A stretch of 53,489 nucleotides of DNA, taken from NCBI GenBank assembly GCA_020720365.1, contig DYOU01000008.1:1-53489 (forward strand), given 5' to 3'. The notes under the pieces were generated by a model. That model ran no database searches. It was not told the origin of the DNA and worked only from the letters and a program-made list of their open reading frames with translations. Positions 34,714-44,178 of the stretch are shown here, piece by piece. A program made the position numbers and the translations under genes. This DNA is from Candidatus Elulimicrobium sp. (GTDB taxonomy: Bacteria > Omnitrophota > Gorgyraeia > Zapsychrales > Fredricksoniimonadaceae). Every line of letters begins with the position of its first letter. Position 1 is the stretch's first letter.

Positions 34714-35991
34714 ATGATAGACCCTTCTGTTTATGAGAATGTTAAAGCACGCTTGCACAGGCACCTGATTTCAAAGACAAATTTTATTCAAGAGAAAGAT
34801 GCTCTTAATGAGGATCAAATTAAGATCTGGGTGGACAATGCGATCACCGCTTTATGCCAGGAGAGTGATATCGTTATTACACTAGAAGACCGGGCCAGGT
34901 TGATCCGAGAAGTCTCAGGGTCTGCCAGCAACCTTGGTCCTATTCGGCCGCTGCTTGATGACAAGGATGTTTCCGAAATTATGGTGAACGGGTATCGTCA
35001 TGTTTACGCTCAAAAAGCCGGGAAGATGTATTTAACAGATATTAAATTTGATAATAATGTTCATTTAATGCACTCTATTCAAACGTTATTAACGACATCT
35101 GGAACGTCACGGCGTGTGGATAAGTCATCGCCTTATGTTGATTTTTCCCTCACAGATGGTTCTCGAGTCAATGTTCTTTTACCGCCCTGTTCGTTGAGTG
35201 GCCCGGTGATGACTATTCGTAAATTCTCCAGGGATATATCAACGCTTGAGAATCTGATCGAGCTGGGAATGTTAAATCGTTCTATGGCGGCATTTCTGGT
35301 TGCCGCTATGAAGGCAAAGCTTAACGTAGTTTTTTGCGGTCCGACAGGGTCAGGTAAAACAACCATTCTCAATGTGCTTTCGCAGCATATCCCTAATGAA
35401 GAACGGGTGATTACAATTGAAGATACTTCTGAACTTCATTTGTTGCAGGAGCATGTTGTTGCGTTGCAGTCAAAACCGTCCAATATTGAAGGAAAAGGTG
35501 CTGTTTCTATCAGGGATCTTTTTATTAATTCACTTCGCATGAGGCCTGATCGTATTATTGTCGGTGAGGTTAGAGGTGAAGAGATCCTTGATATGATCCA
35601 GTCCATTAGTTCAGGGCATTCAGGAATGCTGGCCATTATTCATGCTGATTCACCAGAAGAATGTTTCAGTCGTATGATCACTATGATGTTGATGTCCGGT
35701 ATTCGGCTTAATGGAGACCAGATCCGCCGGCAGATAGCGACTTCAGTGGATCTTATTGTGCATAGTGAATTATTCCTGGACGGGGTGCGCCGGGTGGCAA
35801 ATATTACAGATTTGCGCTACGATAAAGAAACAGATCGGGTAACATTGGAGGATATATTTAGTTTCAAACAAGAGCGAATTGATGATACCGGAAGAGTGCA
35901 GGGCGCCTGGATGATGAATCGCAAACTGCCTTCATTTGTCGACAAGTTTGTTAAAAGAAATGTGCGGTTACCGCAGGATTTTCTACAATAG
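34714..35991 (+). CDS. CpaF/TadA-type secretion ATPase, orphan
   Basis: A 425-residue type II/IV secretion superfamily ATPase. Walker A is CGPTGSGKTTILNVLSQHIP, followed by ITIEDTSELHLLQ, the Arg-rich NSLRMRPDRIIVGEVRGEE (Walker B region) and the His box SGHSGMLAIIHADSPEE. The N-terminal domain with LLDDKDVSEIMVNGYRHVY is characteristic of CpaF/TadA. Normally these power Tad pili, but no tadB, tadC or flp pilin gene is nearby; it lies between rseP and proS. A ribosome-binding site (AAAGGAG) precedes the ATG. It is distinct from the PilB-type ATPase at 50536. Confidence 0.9.
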   Translation: MIDPSVYENVKARLHRHLISKTNFIQEKDALNEDQIKIWVDNAITALCQESDIVITLEDRARLIREVSGSASNLGPIRPLLDDKDVSEIMVNGYRHVYAQKAGKMYLTDIKFDNNVHLMHSIQTLLTTSGTSRRVDKSSPYVDFSLTDGSRVNVLLPPCSLSGPVMTIRKFSRDISTLENLIELGMLNRSMAAFLVAAMKAKLNVVFCGPTGSGKTTILNVLSQHIPNEERVITIEDTSELHLLQEHVVALQSKPSNIEGKGAVSIRDLFINSLRMRPDRIIVGEVRGEEILDMIQSISSGHSGMLAIIHADSPEECFSRMITMMLMSGIRLNGDQIRRQIATSVDLIVHSELFLDGVRRVANITDLRYDKETDRVTLEDIFSFKQERIDDTGRVQGAWMMNRKLPSFVDKFVKRNVRLPQDFLQ

Positions 35992-36002
35992 AGAGGGTAC
36001 GG

Positions 36003-37190
36003 ATGTTGTGGTCTAAATATTTTATTCCAACGTTAAAAGAGGTCCCGGCTGGTACTGAGGCTGTCAGTCATCAGCTTTTATTGAGGGCAGGGCTCGTTCA
36101 TATGTTGACTTCCGGCGTGTATTCATATTTACCGTTGGGCTGGAAAGTACTCAAGCGGATCGAAATGATCATCCGTGAGGAGATGGATGCTGCGGGCGCT
36201 CATGAGCTGCTTATGCCGGCGATCCAGCCGATGGATCTTTGGCAGCAGACAGGCCGAGATAAGGCGTTGGAAGAAGTTATGATCCGATTCAAGAATAAGA
36301 AAGGCCAATCGATGTGCCTGGGGCCTACACATGAAGAGATCATTACCGACTTGGTAAAGTCTTTCGTGCAGTCATATCGTCAGCTTCCGGTGACTTTATA
36401 TCAGATCCAGGCCAAGTTTAGAGATGAGACGCGGCCTCGCTTTGGTGTTGTACGGGCTTGCGAATTCATTATGAAAGATGCGTATAGTTTTGACATAAAT
36501 ATAGAGGGACTGCAAAAAAATTATGACGCTATGTATGGTGCTTATTGCCGGATTTTTTCACGTTGTGGCTTAAAGCCGATCATTGCTGAGGCTGATACGG
36601 GAGCTATGGGAGGACGGGTTTCACATGAATTTCTTGTCCCGGCGGCTATTGGCGAAGATAAAGCAAAGGATGAGAGTGGAGTTGAGCGTCAATGTATTGA
36701 GGTGGGGCATATCTTTCAGCTAGGAACAAAATATTCTGAATCGTTAGGGGCTTTATTTCTGGATGAACAGGGAAAGCAGAATCCTATTATCATGGGTTGT
36801 TATGGTATTGGTGTGAGCCGTTTGATCGCTACGATTATTGAGGTCCATAATGATGAGAAGGGAATTTGCTGGCCGCAGGAGATTGCTCCTTTTACTATTG
36901 AGATCCTTCCCCTTCAAGTTAAAGATGAGGAGGTTATGCGGGTAGCGCGTTCTTATTATGATGAGTTGACAAAACGTCATATTGATGTTTTAATGGACGA
37001 CCGTGATGAAAGCGCCGGACGTAAGTTTAATGACGCAGACCTCATTGGCATTCCTTTCCGTATTACAATCGGCAAGCGCGGTCTGACGGAAGGAAACGTC
37101 GAGATCAAGATCCGCGCGTCCAACGCCGTTGAAGTCGTCTCCAGGGACAGTGCGCTTGAAAGGCTTTCCGCGTTGGTGGCAGGGGAATAG
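36003..37190 (+). CDS. proS: Prolyl-tRNA synthetase without the editing (INS) domain
   Basis: A 395-residue class II synthetase. Motif 1 is LPLGWKVLKRIEMIIREEMD, motif 2 is FRDETRPRFGVVRACEFIMK, and motif 3 is GCYGIGVSRLIATIIE; the anticodon-binding domain is at about 285-390. Bacterial-type ProRS usually has about 180 extra residues between motifs 2 and 3 that clear Ala-tRNA(Pro). Here that interval shrinks to about 30 residues (GEDKAKDESGVERQ ...), as in the short ProRS of some alphaproteobacteria. Editing must then be done in trans or not at all. The frame is intact. Confidence 0.93.
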   Translation: MLWSKYFIPTLKEVPAGTEAVSHQLLLRAGLVHMLTSGVYSYLPLGWKVLKRIEMIIREEMDAAGAHELLMPAIQPMDLWQQTGRDKALEEVMIRFKNKKGQSMCLGPTHEEIITDLVKSFVQSYRQLPVTLYQIQAKFRDETRPRFGVVRACEFIMKDAYSFDINIEGLQKNYDAMYGAYCRIFSRCGLKPIIAEADTGAMGGRVSHEFLVPAAIGEDKAKDESGVERQCIEVGHIFQLGTKYSESLGALFLDEQGKQNPIIMGCYGIGVSRLIATIIEVHNDEKGICWPQEIAPFTIEILPLQVKDEEVMRVARSYYDELTKRHIDVLMDDRDESAGRKFNDADLIGIPFRITIGKRGLTEGNVEIKIRASNAVEVVSRDSALERLSALVAGE

Positions 37191-37197
37191 GATATTT

Positions 37198-37662
37198 ATG
37201 ATGAACTCCGAGGCCCTGAAAGAGGGTATAAAGAAGATCGCTTTAGACTTGTGTAATACGTTGGGTTTGGAACTTGTTGAATTGAATCTGAAGATGCATC
37301 AGGGGACATTAAATATTGAGCTTCTTGTAGATCTGGCGGCGGGTGGCGTAGATATTGATGCTTGTACAAGAATGAACCGTTTGTTGGATAAAGAACTTTA
37401 TGAGGTTATGAAACTCGGGGATAATTATACCCTTGAAGTTTCATCGCCTGGTGCGGATAGGGCATTGACAGTGCCGGCAGATTTTCGTCGTTCTATGGGT
37501 AAGAATATTCGTTTGTTTCTGCGTGAACGTGTTCAAGGCAAGATGGAGATGGACGCCGTCATCCAAGGGGTTCAAGGTGATGAAATTGTTTTTAATACAA
37601 AATTAGGCGAAATGCGCTTGAAACAAGAGATGATCGATAGAGGAAAGCTTATATTATTTTAA
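37198..37662 (+). CDS. rimP: Ribosome maturation factor RimP
   Basis: A 154-residue protein with the RimP two-domain layout: GLELVELNLKMHQGTLNIEL in the N-terminal domain, then DIDACTRMNRLLDKEL and the signature NYTLEVSSPGADRALTVPADF. It assists assembly of the 30S subunit. The start at 37198 is set by similarity to RimP; the frame is open further upstream into proS, but that part is the shadow of proS. It begins the conserved rimP-nusA-infB order. Confidence 0.9.
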   Translation: MMNSEALKEGIKKIALDLCNTLGLELVELNLKMHQGTLNIELLVDLAAGGVDIDACTRMNRLLDKELYEVMKLGDNYTLEVSSPGADRALTVPADFRRSMGKNIRLFLRERVQGKMEMDAVIQGVQGDEIVFNTKLGEMRLKQEMIDRGKLILF

Positions 37663-37751
37663 CAAGGAGACTTCAAACTTCAGCCAGTTCTTTTGATGGT
37701 TGGTTTTCTGAGGGTTTCAAAATTCTGTGATGAAAACTTGAGAGGAGAGTT

Positions 37752-38819
37752 ATGGATAGCGAATTGATGGGCATATTGGAACAGATCGAGCGTGATAAGG
37801 GAATTGCTAAAGAAGTCCTTATTCAAGCTGTCGAGGCGGCCGTTGTTTCAGCGGCCAGAAAAGTCTGGACGGTTGATAAAGAAGAGGACGTAACGGCAAA
37901 ATTTGACCCTAAGACAGGAAAAATTATTGCGTATGCCAATGGCCAGGAAATTCGCTCAAGTGAATTTGGACGTATTGCGGCTCAAACAGCGAAGCAGGTT
38001 GTTTTTCAGAAGATCCGTGAAGCTGAGAAAGATGTTGTTTATATGGAGTATAGCTCGAGGTTAGGGCAGATCATCAGCGGTAATGTATATCGTTTTGATC
38101 GTGGGAATGTGATCGTAGACCTGGGGAAGACAGAAGCTATTATTCCCCGGAGTGAGTTGTGCGGGAAGGAAGAATTTAAACAAGGGGATCGGGTTCGTGC
38201 GCTGATATTAGAAGTTCAACGGGAGTCAAGAGGGCCGCAGATTGTTCTCTCACGGGCGCATCCCAACTTTGTTAAGCGGTTATTTGAACTGGAAGTCCCT
38301 GAAATTTACGAAGGCATTATTGAGGTCAAAGCGATAGCGCGCGATGCCGGTGAGCGCACGAAGATATCCGTGTATTCCAAAGACGATAAAGTCGATTGTG
38401 TTGGTGCTTGCGTGGGTATGCGTGGATCCAGAGTAAAGAATATTGTAGCAGAGTTGCATGGAGAGAAGATTGATATTGTTCGTTATTCTTCGGATATCAA
38501 AGAATATATTCAAGCATCTTTGTCTCCGGCAGAAATTTCTCAGATGCAGTTGCTCTCACTGGACAAGAAAGCGAATATCATTGTTGCCGATGATCAGCTG
38601 TCTATAGCCATCGGCCGTTATGGCCAGAATGTCAGGTTAGCCAGCAAGCTGGTTGGCTGGGAGTTGGATATTTTCTCAGCTAAACAATGGGAAGAGAATC
38701 TTAAAGCTTCCTCTGAGGAGACGGAAGAAGTTCAGGAAGTTGTTGAAGAGGTAGAAGTTGTTGAAGATAATGCTCCAGTGGGAGATAAGGACGAATCTGC
38801 GACAGATGATGACAAGTAG
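37752..38819 (+). CDS. nusA: Transcription termination/antitermination factor NusA
   Basis: A 355-residue NusA of the short type. The order is an N-terminal RNA polymerase-binding domain (1-125), an S1 domain (ISGNVYRFDRGNVIVDLGKTEA), KH1 (KISVYSKDDKVDCVGACVGMRG, read in two pieces) and KH2 (SIAIGRYGQNVRLASKLVGW). A strongly acidic tail (about 320-355) replaces the C-terminal acidic repeats of E. coli. Eighty-nine bases separate it from rimP, containing no recognised element except the ribosome-binding site GAGAGGAGAG. Confidence 0.95.
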   Translation: MDSELMGILEQIERDKGIAKEVLIQAVEAAVVSAARKVWTVDKEEDVTAKFDPKTGKIIAYANGQEIRSSEFGRIAAQTAKQVVFQKIREAEKDVVYMEYSSRLGQIISGNVYRFDRGNVIVDLGKTEAIIPRSELCGKEEFKQGDRVRALILEVQRESRGPQIVLSRAHPNFVKRLFELEVPEIYEGIIEVKAIARDAGERTKISVYSKDDKVDCVGACVGMRGSRVKNIVAELHGEKIDIVRYSSDIKEYIQASLSPAEISQMQLLSLDKKANIIVADDQLSIAIGRYGQNVRLASKLVGWELDIFSAKQWEENLKASSEETEEVQEVVEEVEVVEDNAPVGDKDESATDDDK

Positions 38820-38873
38820 TCTTTTGAGTGCTGCGGGTGACTTTTGAGCAATGATAAAATATAAAGGCGGGCT

Positions 38874-41351
38874 ATGTTAGTAAGTGAATTAGCTAAGCAA
38901 TGCAATATTACAGAAGATGTCATTTTGACGACTCTAAAAGCGATCAAGTTACGTGCTAAAGGAGAGGCTCAGGATCTTAGCCCTGCTGTATTGATGGTGC
39001 TTAAAGGTGAACTTGAGGCGAAAGGTCTCATTCTTCAACAGGAAGTTGAGAAGAAGCCCGTTAAGAAGGCAGCTGTAAAGAAGGTAGTAGAACCGTTGGC
39101 TGTAAAAGTAACCCGTAAGAAGAAGGAACCTGAAGTTGTTAAGGAAGCTGTCAAAGAAAAGCCTGTTGTTGTTACAGTGAGAAAACTTTCAGATGTTCCT
39201 GTTAAAAAAATTGTTGAGGTTGCTGTTGTTGAGAAGGTAGAGGTTCATCCGGTAGAGCCAGTTGTTGTTCCCGAAGTTGTCCCGGTTGTTCAGAAGCCCG
39301 TCGGCCATACAGAAACAACAGAAGAACATACAATTGACGATCAAGGTCGGAGGATCATAAAGAAGGTTACCAAGACCATTGTTACTATTACGAAAAAGAA
39401 AGTTCAGCCAGAAGCCCCTGCGTTTGTATCAGTGCAGCCTTTGAAGAAACGGTCAACGCGTGAAGATCGCTCTACCGTTTCAGAAGTTCGTCCTGTTACA
39501 GAAGAATTCGGGATTCTTTCGGAAACGGGAGTTTCGTCTGATTTGCCTAAAATAGAGCCTTCGCTGGCACCTAAAGCAGAGGGGCCTTTAAAAGATGTTG
39601 ATATTAAATTACCGGTTACGGTAGGGGACCTTTCGTTCAAATTTCAGCAGAAAGTGAACGTGGTTTTAAAAGCCCTCATGGGGATGGGGGTCTTTGCTAA
39701 TATTAATCAGAATCTTGGTGAAGATATTGTCCGCAAACTTTGTCAGGAATTCGGTTTTAATCTGGTCGAGATCAAATCGCAGGAAGATCAATTAGTGGCA
39801 GATCATACAAAAGAACAAGAAGATCCTTCATTGCTTCAATCACGTGCTCCGGTGGTGACTTTTATGGGGCATGTTGATCATGGTAAGACGTCATTGCTGG
39901 ATGCGATCCGTAAAACAAAAATAGTAGATACAGAGCATGGCGGAATTACCCAGCATATTAGGGCATACTCTGTTTCTGTTCCGAAGGGTACAATTACATT
40001 TATGGATACTCCTGGCCATGCCGCTTTCACGGCGATGAGGTCAAGAGGGGCTCATATTACAGATATTGTTGTGGTTGTTATTGCTGCGAATGAAGGGATT
40101 ATGCCTCAAACAGAAGAGGCGATTGATCATGCGCGTGCCGCCGGTATGCCAATTGTGGTGGCATTGAATAAAATGGATCGGCAGGACGCAGATCCTGAAA
40201 TGGTTAAGAAACAGTTGATGGAACATGATCTCATGCCTGAAGAATGGGGCGGGAAGATTGTTGTTGTCCCTGTTTCAGCTCATACAGGTGAAGGTTTGGA
40301 TCATTTACTTGAAATGATCCTTCTTGAAGCTGAAATGCTGCAATTAAAAGCTAATCCGGACAAAAAAGCCGCCGGGATCGTTGTTGAAGCTCATATGAGT
40401 ACAGGGAAAGGGGCTTTAGCGACTTTCATTGTCCAGAGCGGTACTTTACGTGAAGGCGATATTGTTGTTGTTGGCCCTTACTGTTCCAAAGTCAAGGCTA
40501 TGTTTGATGATCATAAGCGCCAGGTGAAGGCGGCAGGTCCTTGTATGCCTGTTGAGGTTTTAGGGCTCTCGGGTGTTCCTGATGCAGGGGAGAGATTCTT
40601 TGTTATGGAAAATGAGAAGTCAGCTCGTGAAATAGCCGCAGTTCGTGAAGAAAAGATGAAGACGGATCGTTTAAGAGAAACGTCAAAGATTACTCTTGAA
40701 GCATTATTTGCTAAACATGAGGCGGGGCTGATCCGCGAGTTAAACGTTATTATTAAAGGTGACGTGCAGGGATCTGTAGGAGCATTGCGGACGGCTCTTG
40801 AGAAAATACCAAATGAGAGTAAAGAAGTCGCCATCAAGTTTATTCATTGTGGCGTAGGTGAGGTCAATCCTTCAGATATTATTCTTGCGCATGTATCGAA
40901 GGCGATCATTATCGCTTTTAATGTGAGTAAGAGTGCTACGGCTAATGATGAGCTTGAAAAGACTCCGGTAGAGGTTCGGCGGTATAACGTTATTTATGAT
41001 ATTGTTAATGATATCCGAGGTGCGTTGGAAGGAATGCTTAAGCCGGATACCAAGCGCCACTTTGTCGCACGGGCGGAAGTTCGTCAGGTTTTTAATTTAA
41101 CAAAGTCGGGGATCGTTGCGGGCTGTATGATGCTTAAAGGGCGTATGCGCGCACGAGCGACTGTGGATGTCTTACGTAATGGGGTTATTATTCATTCGGG
41201 AAAACTTGTAACATTAAAACGCTTTAAAGATGATGTTAAAGAAGTTGGAGAAGGTTTTGAGTGCGGTATGGCTGTAGATAGGTTTGATGGGTATCAGCCG
41301 GGCGATGTGATTGAGTCTTTTGAGATAGAGAATATCGCAAGGAAATTATGA
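38874..41351 (+). CDS. infB: Translation initiation factor IF-2
   Basis: An 825-residue GTPase. An N-terminal IF2_N motif (LVSELAKQCNITEDVILTTL) is followed by a Lys/Val/Glu-rich low-complexity linker (about 55-250), a second IF2_N-like segment, and the G domain: G1 GHVDHGKTSLLDAI, G3 DTPGHAAF, G4 NKMD, G5 SAHTGEG. Domains II, III and IV complete it. It positions initiator tRNA on the ribosome. The small ylxR and L7Ae-like genes often found between nusA and infB are absent. It overlaps trpS as ATGA. Confidence 0.97.
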   Translation: MLVSELAKQCNITEDVILTTLKAIKLRAKGEAQDLSPAVLMVLKGELEAKGLILQQEVEKKPVKKAAVKKVVEPLAVKVTRKKKEPEVVKEAVKEKPVVVTVRKLSDVPVKKIVEVAVVEKVEVHPVEPVVVPEVVPVVQKPVGHTETTEEHTIDDQGRRIIKKVTKTIVTITKKKVQPEAPAFVSVQPLKKRSTREDRSTVSEVRPVTEEFGILSETGVSSDLPKIEPSLAPKAEGPLKDVDIKLPVTVGDLSFKFQQKVNVVLKALMGMGVFANINQNLGEDIVRKLCQEFGFNLVEIKSQEDQLVADHTKEQEDPSLLQSRAPVVTFMGHVDHGKTSLLDAIRKTKIVDTEHGGITQHIRAYSVSVPKGTITFMDTPGHAAFTAMRSRGAHITDIVVVVIAANEGIMPQTEEAIDHARAAGMPIVVALNKMDRQDADPEMVKKQLMEHDLMPEEWGGKIVVVPVSAHTGEGLDHLLEMILLEAEMLQLKANPDKKAAGIVVEAHMSTGKGALATFIVQSGTLREGDIVVVGPYCSKVKAMFDDHKRQVKAAGPCMPVEVLGLSGVPDAGERFFVMENEKSAREIAAVREEKMKTDRLRETSKITLEALFAKHEAGLIRELNVIIKGDVQGSVGALRTALEKIPNESKEVAIKFIHCGVGEVNPSDIILAHVSKAIIIAFNVSKSATANDELEKTPVEVRRYNVIYDIVNDIRGALEGMLKPDTKRHFVARAEVRQVFNLTKSGIVAGCMMLKGRMRARATVDVLRNGVIIHSGKLVTLKRFKDDVKEVGEGFECGMAVDRFDGYQPGDVIESFEIENIARKL

Positions 41352-42340
41352 ACAAGCGCGTTTTTAGCGGTATGCGCCCGACCGGCAAGCTTCATTTAGG
41401 GCATTTAGTCGGAGCTTTACATAATTGGGTCCGCCTGCAGGATTCGCATCAGTGTGTTTATTCCATTGTGGATTGGCACGCCTTGATGGGGGAGTATGAA
41501 TTTAGTGGTAATATCCGATCGTCTGTTTATGATATGGCGATCGATTGGATGGCTTGCGGGATTGATCCAGATCGTTCGATCGTCTTTATTCAGTCCGATG
41601 TCCCTGAACATCTTGAGTTGCAAATGTTTCTTTCTTGTTTAACTCCTCTGGGGTGGTTAGAGCGGAATCCGACCTATAAAGAGCAGCTGCGTGAGATCAC
41701 AACGCGGAATCTTCAGACGTATGCCTTTTTAGGTTATCCTGTTTTACAGGCTGCGGATATCCTTCTTTACAGGGCTGATGCCGTTCCGATCGGAGAAGAT
41801 CAGCTGCCTCATTTGGAACTGACACGAGAGATCTCTCGACGATTTAATTCATTGTATTCCGTTAATTTATTCAAAGATTGTGAAGCGATCCTGACGCAAA
41901 CACCGCGTCTTTTGGGAATGGACAATCGCAAGATGTCGAAGAGTTATGGCAATGCGATCAATCTTGCGGATACTCCGGAAGAGATACAGGTTAAAGTAAA
42001 GGCAATGGTCACCGATGCCAAGCGGCTACGGCTTAAGGATGTCGGTCATCCGGATGAGTGTAATGTTTTTAGTTATTACAAAGCATTTGTATCAGCCAAA
42101 GAGGTGGATGCCCGTTCCTGGTGTGAGAATGCCTTGAAAGGGTGTACGGACTGTAAAAGGATCCTTGCTGATGAGATCATTGAGTTCTTACGTCCTGTTC
42201 GCGACAAGAGACAAAAGTTAGAGAAAGATCCTGCCTATATTCATGAAGTCCTTCGAAAAGGCGCTGTTCGCGCCCGGGAGATTGCCGGTACCACAATGAC
42301 AGAAGTTCGTAAGGCTGTTTTTTCTGCTTCAAGAGCGTAA
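41348..42340 (+). CDS. trpS: Tryptophanyl-tRNA synthetase
   Basis: A 330-residue class I synthetase. The HIGH-type motif is GKLHLGHLVGALHNWV, the Trp-binding segment is LGYPVLQAADILLYRAD with GEDQLPHLELTREI, and the KMSKS loop is DNRKMSKSYGNAI. Length is normal. It shares an ATGA with infB, so its translation is probably coupled to that of the initiation factor. Confidence 0.96.
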   Translation: MNKRVFSGMRPTGKLHLGHLVGALHNWVRLQDSHQCVYSIVDWHALMGEYEFSGNIRSSVYDMAIDWMACGIDPDRSIVFIQSDVPEHLELQMFLSCLTPLGWLERNPTYKEQLREITTRNLQTYAFLGYPVLQAADILLYRADAVPIGEDQLPHLELTREISRRFNSLYSVNLFKDCEAILTQTPRLLGMDNRKMSKSYGNAINLADTPEEIQVKVKAMVTDAKRLRLKDVGHPDECNVFSYYKAFVSAKEVDARSWCENALKGCTDCKRILADEIIEFLRPVRDKRQKLEKDPAYIHEVLRKGAVRAREIAGTTMTEVRKAVFSASRA

Positions 42341-42374
42341 GTAGCTTTTTTTCCGTGCGTGGGGGCTTTATCAG

Positions 42375-43196
42375 ATGAGTTACAAATTCCAGCTAGAAAT
42401 GTTTGAAGGTCCGTTGGATCTTTTATTATATCTTATTCGTAAGAATGAGGTCAATATTTATGATATCCCTGTTACTCAAATAACAGAGCAGTATATGGAG
42501 TGCATCGAGATGATGAAGATGCTGGATCTTGATGGTATCGGTGAGTTTCTAGTGATGGCGGCAACGCTTTTGCAGATCAAGTCCAGAATGCTTTTACCGC
42601 AGGATCCCAATCAGATAGATGATTCTGAGGATCCTCGGGTAGAGTTGGTCCGGCGGTTGGAGGAATATCAAAGGATTAAAGAGGCGGCGGAAGAGCTTCG
42701 CCTGAGGGCAGAAAAAAGGTCAGATCTGTTCCCTCGCCGGATTGATGAGCAGGCGCTGGACGATCTTAAGAACGACTCCAAAGAAGTTTTTTTTGAAGCT
42801 AATTTATTTGATTTGATTACAGCTTTGACCGTGGCGCTTGCGAATAAGCCTGAGAAGGGTTCTTATGAGGTGGTACGAGAAGAGCATACAGTTGCAAGTA
42901 AGGTTCATACCATTCTGCATGTTCTTGTAGAGCGTCCACGGATCCTGCTGAATGAGCTTTTTGAGAATGCTTCAGATAAGATGGAAGTGATCGTTACATT
43001 TATGGCTGTGCTGGAACTGTGCAGGGTCAAGGAAGTGGTACTTGTGCAAAAACGTTTGTTTGCGGATATTGAATTAGTGCGGAACGCAGATAATATTATT
43101 GTTGTTCAGCCTTCGGTTGAACAGTCAACGTCTTCTGATAGTCATCGAGGGAGTCTTGTGTCACAACCAGAGGTTGAGACAGATGGAAGAACTTAA
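42375..43196 (+). CDS. scpA: Segregation and condensation protein A
   Basis: A 273-residue kleisin. The N-terminal domain is typical: FQLEMFEGPLDLLLYLIRKN, followed by IYDIPVTQITEQYMECIEMM and LVMAATLLQIKSRMLLP. The C-terminal winged-helix region is LLNELFENASDKMEVIVTFM and AVLELCRVKEVVLVQ. It bridges SMC heads in the condensin complex. scpB does not follow; ruvB does, overlapping by 14 bases. Confidence 0.93.
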   Translation: MSYKFQLEMFEGPLDLLLYLIRKNEVNIYDIPVTQITEQYMECIEMMKMLDLDGIGEFLVMAATLLQIKSRMLLPQDPNQIDDSEDPRVELVRRLEEYQRIKEAAEELRLRAEKRSDLFPRRIDEQALDDLKNDSKEVFFEANLFDLITALTVALANKPEKGSYEVVREEHTVASKVHTILHVLVERPRILLNELFENASDKMEVIVTFMAVLELCRVKEVVLVQKRLFADIELVRNADNIIVVQPSVEQSTSSDSHRGSLVSQPEVETDGRT

Positions 43197-44178
43197 AAGG
43201 ATCATTCTGGATCAGGAAACTGATGAAGATCGTGTAGCCGGTATTTCTTTACGCCCTTCTGATCTTGTTGATTTTGTTGGGCAGAAGGATCTTGTTGACA
43301 ATATTCGTGTGGCCGTTGAAGCTGCGCGTCACAGGAAAGAACCGTTAGAACATATCCTTTTTTCAGGCCCTCCAGGTTTAGGGAAGACCTCCCTTGCCCA
43401 TATTATTGCCCATGAAATGAAGGCCCGTATTACAGTGACTTCAGGGCCGGCGATCCAACGCGCTGGTGATTTTATTGGGATCTTGACGAATTTAGCGAGT
43501 GGGGATGTGCTTTTTATCGATGAGATCCATCGCCTGTCAAAAACAGTTGAGGAGTTTTTGTATCCGGCAATGGAAAATTACAAGATTGACTTTATTGTTG
43601 ATAAAGGTCCGTATGCAAAGACGATCAATTTTAATTTAAAGCCGTTTACGTTGATCGGAGCAACAACGCGCAGCGGTCTTTTAGCAACGCCCTTGCGGGA
43701 CAGGTTTGGCCTGGCGTATCATTTAGACTTTTATCCACCAGAAGAATTAGCGCGTATTATTGAGAATTCCGCGTTAAAGCTGTCGATTGATCTTGAAGAA
43801 GGCGTGTCTTTCGAGATCGCCCGCCGCGCTCGAGGGACACCTCGCATTGCGAATCGGCTGTTACGGAGAGTTCGAGATTTTGCGCAGGTAAAGACGGGCT
43901 ATTCCCGAATTACAGTAGCGATTGTCGTACAATCAATGGATTCGTTAAAGATTGATGTTGAGGGGTTAGATGATCTTGACCGACGGATTCTTTCATTAAT
44001 GATGAACAGTTATAACGGCGGTCCTGTTGGTATTGATGCATTGGCGGCAACGATGAATGAAGAAACCGATACTATTTGTGATGTTGTGGAACCCTATTTA
44101 CTTAAAACAGGGTTCTTACGCCGAACATCCCGTGGTCGTGAATTAACGGATAAAGCCAAGAAACATTTATGTTCTTAG
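43183..44178 (+). CDS. ruvB: Holliday junction branch migration ATPase RuvB
   Basis: A 331-residue AAA+ helicase. Walker A is SGPPGLGKTSLAHIIAHEM, Walker B is VLFIDEIHRL, sensor/Arg finger segments are GATTRSGLLATPLRDRFG, and the C-terminal winged helix has YNGGPVGIDALAATMNEE. The start at 43183 matches the family N-terminus and overlaps the end of scpA; the open frame upstream lies inside scpA. ruvA and ruvC are not in the window. Confidence 0.96.
   Translation: MEELKRIILDQETDEDRVAGISLRPSDLVDFVGQKDLVDNIRVAVEAARHRKEPLEHILFSGPPGLGKTSLAHIIAHEMKARITVTSGPAIQRAGDFIGILTNLASGDVLFIDEIHRLSKTVEEFLYPAMENYKIDFIVDKGPYAKTINFNLKPFTLIGATTRSGLLATPLRDRFGLAYHLDFYPPEELARIIENSALKLSIDLEEGVSFEIARRARGTPRIANRLLRRVRDFAQVKTGYSRITVAIVVQSMDSLKIDVEGLDDLDRRILSLMMNSYNGGPVGIDALAATMNEETDTICDVVEPYLLKTGFLRRTSRGRELTDKAKKHLCS

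Noticed and set aside
37129-37197. Longer N-terminus for RimP
   Set aside because: The extra residues are the shadow of the proS end, and RimP homology starts at 37198.
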